The position numbers and the translations under genes were made by a program. From contig JNEM01010749.1 of the NCBI GenBank assembly GCA_000697335.1, positions 1-14,195 of the forward strand: 14,195 nucleotides of DNA, read 5' to 3'. Position 1 is the stretch's first letter; every line of letters starts with the position of its first letter. This stretch comes from Conidiobolus incongruus B7586. Taxonomy: Eukaryota; Entomophthoromycota; Entomophthoromycetes; Entomophthorales; Conidiobolaceae. The notes beneath the pieces were generated by a model. That model searched no databases. It was not told where the DNA came from and saw only the letters and a program-made list of their open reading frames with translations. Positions 8,617 through 14,195 of the stretch are shown here, piece after piece.

Positions 8617-9238
8617 CATTATATTTCAATATTATTGGTTTTTTAAATAATTTACTCTTATTATAAATAATTATGCTCAATATATTCAAAACAATTAATA
8701 TATTTGGTGATTCATATGATTTTCAAAATTATATTATCACAAAATATTGATAACATTAAAACTTAAAATTATTAGAGAGTTTAATTGGTGTTATATTGAT
8801 GACTATATTACAACTAAATTAATTTATCAACATTATAGATTTTATTTACTTGTTAATATTATTTTAGCCTTTTGATTTTATGATCTCTTTTGATTGATTG
8901 ACTTTTTATTAAATATATAATAAACTGTTTGATTATCTTATTCCTATTCAATTACTAGTATTATTGAAAATTAGAAATTCAAGAATTTTATTAACTTTTA
9001 TTATATATTTATCATGATTTGATTTTATTCTGAAATGAATAATAAATAATATATGAGTTAGTAAAAAAATATTTGAATAATTTAAATAACCTTGTTTAAA
9101 ATGTAATAAAGGTTATATGCTAAATTTGTATTAATAAGATTTATAAAATTTATTAAAAATATTAAAATTTGTTCTAAATAGGGTTAAATTTTATCCTTCC
9201 CTGATAATCTCATTTAAAGATTATTAATGTTATATAAA
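8617..9238. other. Intergenic DNA, no gene seen
   Basis: A/T-rich spacer. The only structure noticed is a short inverted repeat, ATAACCTT facing AAGGTTAT, at about 9087-9117 with a loop of about 14 nt. This could be a weak hairpin but is easily expected by chance. It ends at the TA next to mariner copy B. Confidence 0.6.
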
Positions 9239-9240
9239 TA

Positions 9241-10554
9241 TTACCATAGAATTGAAGAAATGGGAAATTTTTTAATTTCTGATTTTTCAAACATATTATT
9301 AGTTTCAAATAAACAAATATATACAAAACAAATAGGAAAATAAATAGTTTTGAATTATATATATATATATATATAATAATTTTTTTGATTAAAAAATTAA
9401 TTTTTTAAAATTAGTTGTTTAATTTAATTATACTTAAACCAAATAATAACCATCAAAAGTTTTTTATTTTAGTATTAGTAAAATTTAACCACAAACCCTT
9501 TAAAATCATTTAAAATTTACAAACAACTTTTGGTAATGAAGTATTATTTAAATCAACAATTTATTGCTGGGTAAATTATTTTAAAGCTAAAAGAAAAACT
9601 ACCTAAAACTAACTAAAATCTAAAAAACTAATTTCAACTATTATTCTTCTAATTGTTAATAAAGTAAAAAATTATATTAAAAAATATCTTTTTATTTTAA
9701 CTAAAAAATTATCAAAACACTTTAATATTAGTTACATAAGTATTTTATATATATTAAAGTTTAAATTAAAATTAATTAATAAAAATATAAAATAGATATT
9801 TTATAATTAAACTAAAACTTAAAAAAAATTAAAGTAGCTATTATTAAACAAAACTTATCAAATTAATGCTAGAAACTAAAGTTTTTATAGTGAATTATTA
9901 TAATTAATAAATCTTAGATTCTTTTATATAATTCTTTGTTAAAACATAAATCAAAGTGTTAGATTAAGTTAAATCAACCCCCTCTACAAATTCCTTTAAA
10001 TAAACATTTTATTAATAAGTGAATATTAATTGTAGTAATAAATTATAATAACATATGCTATTCTTATTTAGTTTTTAAAAGAAAATTTATTAATAGTAAA
10101 CTTTATTTCTTTTTTAAATAAAACTATTTCTAATTGGTATTCTTAATATAATTTGAGAAGACTTATTATTTTATATGATAATTATAAAATACATAAATCT
10201 AAAATTGTAAAAAACTTTCTAATTAAAAATAACTAGATAAAACTACCACATTTAATATATTCTTTAGATTATAACCTATGTGATTATAATTGTTTTAGGT
10301 AATTAAAAAACCAGCTTATAAGAAAGAAAATTTTTACAGGAAAATTTAATTAGTTTGTAAAACATTAAATTTTAGTCTTTAATCAAAAGAATTGTTTTTT
10401 AAGTGTTAGATCTTTGTTAAAAGTATAACAAAAAGTTATTAGAAATAAAAGAAACTATTAATTTTATAATATATATTTATTTTTACTTTTTATATATTAA
10501 AATCTTTATTTTTTTCAATTGTAAAAAATTCCTATTATTTAAATTACAAAGTAA
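9241..10554 (+). mobile_element. Mariner-family DNA transposon, copy B (full length, heavily decayed)
   Basis: A 1314-bp element homologous from end to end with copies A and C, flanked by TA at 9239-9240 and 10555-10556. The left end reads TTACCATAG and then GAAATGGGAAATTTTTTAATT; the right end, read inward, starts TTACTTTGTAATTT and carries AATAGGAATTTTTTACAATT. A (TA)10 tract at 9356-9375 matches the internal tract of the other copies. It is inserted between the decayed fourth locus and the fifth cluster gene. It has more changes than A or C, including transversions and indels, so it is the oldest of the three. Confidence 0.93.
9430..10461 (+). pseudogene. Mariner transposase remnant, copy B
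   Basis: Homologous to the 345-codon frame of copy A, but the start codon is ATA in place of ATG, several small indels break the frame, and many TAG/TAA codons are present. The first catalytic Asp codon reads AAT (Asn), while the second (LYDNYK) and third (NLCDYN) Asp codons survive. Typical changes are TGG to TAG (NN-W-K near 10231), CAT to TAT and TGC to TAT, again mostly at TpG/CpA. The remnant still ends GTA TAA CAA AAA GTT, the position of the mariner C terminus. Confidence 0.9.
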
Positions 10555-10556
10555 TA

Positions 10557-10884
10557 ATTTAATTAATTCTGATATTAATATAAATGATAACATTTATTTA
10601 TTAATAACTGTGTCTTCTGAATTCCAAATTTTCACTTAATATTACTTTTTCACATGGTAGCATTTAATATTCTCACCAAATCACAACATTCAAACAAATA
10701 TATAGTTAAATTTAAATAATTATATATATAAACATTTCACAAATTTGACAATTTCTAATATATTCAAAGGATTATCTGTAATCATATTTATTTTAAATCA
10801 GGTTTATATTCTAAAAAATTCCAAATTGGTTAGAAAATCCTCAATAATTGGTTTAAACCATAAATTATAATAAATAATATTTGA
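10557..10884. other. Intergenic DNA upstream of the fifth cluster gene
   Basis: About 330 bp of A/T-rich DNA between mariner copy B and the TATA box of the last cluster gene. Insertion of B may have separated the gene from more distant upstream elements. No gene was seen. Confidence 0.55.
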
Positions 10885-10892
10885 TATAAATA
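10885..10892 (+). promoter_or_regulatory. TATA box of the fifth cluster gene
   Basis: TATAAATA lies 52 bp before the ATG, somewhat closer than in the other members. It is a consensus match, though such words are common in DNA this A/T-rich. Confidence 0.5.
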
Positions 10893-10936
10893 TCTTGAAT
10901 CAAGTTATAATAATAAATAAAAACACTTAAAAACAA

Positions 10937-11251
10937 ATGGCTAATACTATTAAACCTGACAATTCCATTGATTTAGTACCACCTTCATTCCAAGATTCTT
11001 GTCAATACCATCAAGGATCACAAAGACATGAACATCACCAATGCAATGGCCAAAACTCAGAATGTCATCTTGAATACAATGCCTCCACATCAAATCACAG
11101 TAGTAATCAACACGATACTAGTATTCTGGGCAAAATTCCTGTTGTAAAATTTTTTTACGCTAAGGGTAAACGGATTGAAGGCAAAATCCAGAGAAATATA
11201 GAAAGAATTGATCGTCATTTGAATAAGTCTCCAGAACCTAGATCTAGGTAG
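10937..11251 (+). CDS. Minimal cluster-family member with PPSF motif
   Basis: A 104-aa protein, unrecognised beyond its likeness to its neighbours. It has PPSF at 15-18 (DLVPPSFQDS) where the others have PPxY, so canonical WW binding may be lost or weakened. A His/Gln/Cys-rich linker follows (residues 22-44, with HEHHQC), then ILGKIPVVKFFY (63-74), which parallels LPIIRMFY of the gene at 7007 and NIPILGGF of paralogue 2. The last part, AKGKRIEGKIQ and RNIERIDRHLN (75-96), is two basic amphipathic 11-residue units followed by a short SPEPRSR tail. There is no Cys-cluster domain. The start codon is ACAAATGG, a good context with A at -3 and G at +4. Translation ends at TAG followed at once by TAA. 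It lies between mariner copies B and C. Confidence 0.75.
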   Translation: MANTIKPDNSIDLVPPSFQDSCQYHQGSQRHEHHQCNGQNSECHLEYNASTSNHSSNQHDTSILGKIPVVKFFYAKGKRIEGKIQRNIERIDRHLNKSPEPRSR

Positions 11252-11823
11252 TAATTAGAATTTACTAGTTATGTGTATATATGTTCTAATATTCCGAATA
11301 TTCAAATTTTTTAATTAAAGTATCATACTACAAATTTAATTAATATTTAGGTATCTATGATTTAAGCTTTCAATTTTTTGAATATTTTTATTATAAAATG
11401 TGTTTGCAGATATTAGTTAATTATCTATTACAATTGATCTATAGTGCTGAATAGATATTTCCTTAGTAATTATTTAAATTTCACTGTTATTTTTAAAATT
11501 TTATTCATCATTTTGAAATTGCATAGATCAGTGTTAAAATTAATATTGTTAAGATTATTATTTATTTTATAACAATTTAATATAAATTTCTTGAACAATA
11601 CATCATTTATGAAAATTAAGACCAACACTAAAAATTTCAATATCATAATTTTTTTTCGAGATAAGTTCATTATATTTAGCTTACCACAATAATTAATAGA
11701 TCATCTGATTAGTATTAAAAATATATGCTAATCTCTTTTTGAAATGTTTTTGATTGGAGAGTTAAGAAGTTAATAAACAAACTCAAATTGAATCAAAGTT
11801 TCAATTACCCATTATTATATTAA
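11252..11823. other. Intergenic DNA, no gene seen
   Basis: A/T-rich spacer of about 570 bp. A minus-strand frame at 11470-11670 begins with a Lys-then-hydrophobic stretch that resembles a signal peptide, but its composition is that of random A/T DNA and I do not call it. The stretch ends at the TA before mariner copy C. Confidence 0.55.
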
Positions 11824-11825
11824 TA

Positions 11826-11931
11826 TTACCTTGAATTTGAAATAATGGGAAATTTTTTAATTTCTGATTTTTCAAACATATTATTAGTTTGAAATAAATA
11901 AATATATACAAAGTTAATAGGAAATTATATA

Positions 11932-11974
<43 letters not shown>

Positions 11975-13153
11975 TTTTTTTGATTAAAAAATTAACTTTT
12001 TAAAATTGGTTGTTTAATTTAATCATGTTTAAACCAAATAGTAATCATCAAAAGTTTTTTATTTTAGTATTAGTAAAACTTAACCATAAATCCTTTAAAA
12101 TTATTTAAAATTTACAAGCAGCTTTTGGTAATAAAGTATTATCTAAATCAACAATTTATTACTAAGTATATTACTTAAAGGCTAAGAGAGAAACTATTCA
12201 AAACCTGTTAAAATCTAGAAGATTAACTTCAACTATTACTTTTTCAATTGTAAATAGAGTGAAAAAATATATTGAAAAGTACCTTTTTATTTTAGCTAGA
12301 GAATCATCTAAGCACTTTAATATTAGTTTTACAAGTATTTTATATATTTTAAAGTTTAAACTAAAATTAATAAATATAAATATAAAATAGGTACCTTATA
12401 ATTTAACTAAAGCTTAAAAAAAAGCTAGAGTTATTATTGTTAAACAAAACCTATTGAAATATTACTAGAAGCTTAGACTTTTACAGTGAATAATTATAAT
12501 TAATGAATTTTAAATCTCTATGTATAATCCTTTACTAAAACACAAATCAAGATGCTAGATTAAGTTAAATCAACCTCCTCCACAAATTCCTTTAAATAAA
12601 TACTTTGTTAATAAGCAAATGTTAATTATTGTAATGGATTATAATAGTATATACTATTCTTATTTAGTTCCTGAAGGAAAATCAATTAATAGTAAACTAT
12701 ATATTACTTTTTTAAATAAAAGTATTTCTAATTGGTGTTCTCAATATAATTTGAGAAAACCTATTATTTTACATGATAATTGTAAAATACATAAATCTAA
12801 AGCTGTAAAAAACTTTCTAATTAAAAATAACTGGAAAGAACTACCACATCTAGTATATTCCTTTAATTATAACCTATGTGATTATAATTACTTTAGGCAA
12901 TTAAAAAACCAGCTTACAGGAAAGAAAATTTCTACAGGAAAATTTAATTGGTTTGTGAAACATTAAATTTCAGTCTTTAATAAAAAGAACTGTTTTTTAA
13001 GTGTTAGAAGTTTGCTAAAAGTATAGTAAAAAGTTATTAATAATAAAAGAAACTATTAAATTTATATTATATATTTATTTTTATATATTATATATTCAAA
13101 TGTTTATTTATTTTTAATTGCAAAAAATTCCCATTATTAAAAATGCAGAGTAA
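11826..13153 (+). mobile_element. Mariner-family DNA transposon, copy C (full length)
   Basis: A 1328-bp element flanked by TA at 11824-11825 and 13154-13155. The left terminal repeat starts TTACCTTGAATTTGAAATAA and is followed by TGGGAAATTTTTTAATT. The right repeat, read inward, starts TTACTCTGCATTTTTAATAA. A (TA)16 tract occupies 11939-11971. It is very close to copy A outside the coding region, so the two copies are recent relatives. It lies in the opposite orientation to A, and together they bracket the whole gene cluster. Confidence 0.95.
12025..13059 (+). pseudogene. Mariner transposase, copy C: full length, about eleven in-frame stops
   Basis: The frame from ATG at 12025 to TAA at 13057-13059 is exactly 345 codons, the same as copy A, with no indel, but it carries about eleven stop codons. 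Those I traced are Trp positions turned into TAG or TAA (codons 47, 148, 163, 334 and two further TGG codons kept in A), Gln codons turned into TAA, and one TGA at codon 155 where A has CAA. Catalytic D160 is Asn (AAT); D251 (LHDNCK) and D286 (NLCDYN) remain. The SPD before the last Asp has become SFN. All differences from A over the last 170 codons are transitions. Confidence 0.92.
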
Positions 13154-13155
13154 TA

Positions 13156-13327
13156 TTTATAAACACTAAATAAACAAATTGTTTATTGAATCTAATATTG
13201 AAATGATATTATAGGCTGATATACCCTAGTTAATATAATATATCATTACTCTATGTTATAGATTAAATCAGTATAATATGTATCCATGCTACTTAATTTA
13301 TTGCTATTTTATTATAAATAAATTTAA
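13156..13327. other. Short spacer between mariner copies C and D
   Basis: About 170 bp of A/T-rich DNA with no recognisable feature. Confidence 0.5.
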
Positions 13328-14195
13328 TAAATATCAATCAGAAAAAATGGCAAATTTTTTAACTTTAAAATTATTTACATATTATTAGGTTTAAATAATA
13401 AATATATAGAAAAAATAGGGAAATTTATTTTTTCATATATATATATATATATATATATATTCTTTTATAATATTTTTAATAAAGTATTCTATTTAAAAAT
13501 CTATTATTGAATTTAATTATATTTATGCTAAACACTAATCAACAAAAGATTATTATTTTATTAATATTAAATCCTAGCTATAAACTTTTTAAATTGATTC
13601 AAAATCAGCGAGTAATTTTTAAATATAATTTTTTTAGAACCTTTATTAACTCTTATATTTATCACTTTAGAGGTAAAACGGATTTTATTTAAAAAGTTTT
13701 AAATTTAGATAAATAATTTTTAATATTTTATTTAATAATAAAATAAAAAAAGATCAAAAAATATAGCTTTATTTTATCCAAAAAATTATTAAAGATAGTC
13801 AATATTAACTATAAAACTATAATATATATATATAATATATTTTATTAATTAAATTAAATTAAATTTGGGGGAAAAAATTAAAATATTTATAAATAAGTAA
13901 AACTTAGGAAAATATAACCTAAATTAACAGATTTTATATTTATTCATTTTAATCAATAAAGTTGGGATATTTTCTTAAATCAATTTTTCATAATAAAATC
14001 AAAATATTATATTATACCAAAATAAACCTATTGATAAATTCTAATTAACAAGTACTTTACTGATAAATAATAATTTAATACTTTAGTAAATTATAATAAA
14101 ATCTAGCTTTTTTTAATATATAAAAATAAATAATTCGATAATAATATTAATATTAATTATTTACCTAAGATTATTTTGAATTTTTATTGATATTA
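13328..14195 (+). mobile_element. Mariner relative, element D (diverged, cut by the window end)
   Basis: The start near 13328 is inferred by aligning ATGGCAAATTTTTTAA with ATGGGAAATTTTTTAA of copies A and C; the outer 20 bp are not clearly conserved and the TA duplication cannot be placed with certainty. CATATTATTAG, TTTAAATAATAAATATATA, ATAGGGAAAT and the (AT)n tract at 13435-13461 follow in the same order as in the other copies. The element is more A/T-rich and more diverged than B, so it is either a much older copy or a sister subfamily. Its right end lies outside the window. Confidence 0.75.
13525..14195 (+). pseudogene. Mariner transposase remnant, element D (partial)
   Basis: From ATG at 13525 the translation parallels copy A: MLNTNQQKIIILLIL against the MLKPNSDHQKFFILV region, then KKYSFILSKKLLKIVNINYK against the EKHLFISARELSKHFNISFT region, then INKYFTDK against LNKHFVNK. 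Stops are frequent after residue 55 and the alignment loosens beyond about 14080. The Trp of the DE[T/S]W block appears to be kept as TGG (Q-stop-SWD near 13960). The catalytic second and third Asp regions lie beyond the window end. Confidence 0.65.

Noticed and set aside
9087-9117. Short inverted repeat ATAACCTT / AAGGTTAT
   Set aside because: An 8-bp stem with a loop of about 14 nt is expected by chance in this composition, and no transcript context supports a terminator or RNA.
11470-11670. Minus-strand frame with a signal-peptide-like start
   Set aside because: The Lys-then-hydrophobic start is easily produced by A/T codons, and the rest is Asn/Lys/Ile low complexity. No paralogue or TATA spacing like the cluster genes supports it.

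Overview
The window is extremely AT-rich eukaryotic nuclear DNA. There are no bacterial operons, no Shine-Dalgarno-type sites and no introns that I can recognise. Genes stand alone, with TATA-like boxes about 50-70 bp before the start codon and an A at -3. Mariner-type DNA transposons carry a C-to-T decay pattern biased to CpA/TpG, which resembles fungal repeat-induced point mutation (RIP). A fungus with an AT-rich genome is the most economical guess, but no gene here fixes the taxon.

Layout from left to right: an AT-rich desert with one possible hairpin (1-1073); mariner copy A on the minus strand (1076-2399); then a head-to-tail cluster of five related loci on the plus strand. These are two long paralogues (3303-4013 and 5386-6135), a shorter relative (7007-7381), a decayed copy of that shorter gene (8223-8616) and a minimal relative (10937-11251). 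Mariner copy B (9241-10554) lies between the last two loci, copy C (11826-13153) follows the cluster, and a more diverged relative, D, starts near 13330 and runs off the end.

The main result is the gene cluster. I do not recognise the family. All members share a plan: a PPxY (or PPSF) motif about 10-20 residues from the N terminus, a variable low-complexity linker, a short motif around [I/L/T]-P-[hydrophobic]-[hydrophobic], and a charged amphipathic segment that in the longer members falls into 11-residue (hendecad) units. The two longest add a conserved Cys cluster and a shared tail. PPxY motifs are classic ligands of WW domains, including those of Nedd4/Rsp5 ubiquitin ligases, and hendecad helices often bind membranes. 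A role as peripheral membrane adaptors is therefore a reasonable inference, not a demonstrated one.

The second result is the state of the mariner copies. Copy A is a full-length 345-codon frame interrupted only by four TAG codons, three of them at or near positions where mariner transposases carry Trp. Copies A and C differ, over the transposase 3' half, only by transitions, concentrated at CpA/TpG. The host genes between them appear spared.
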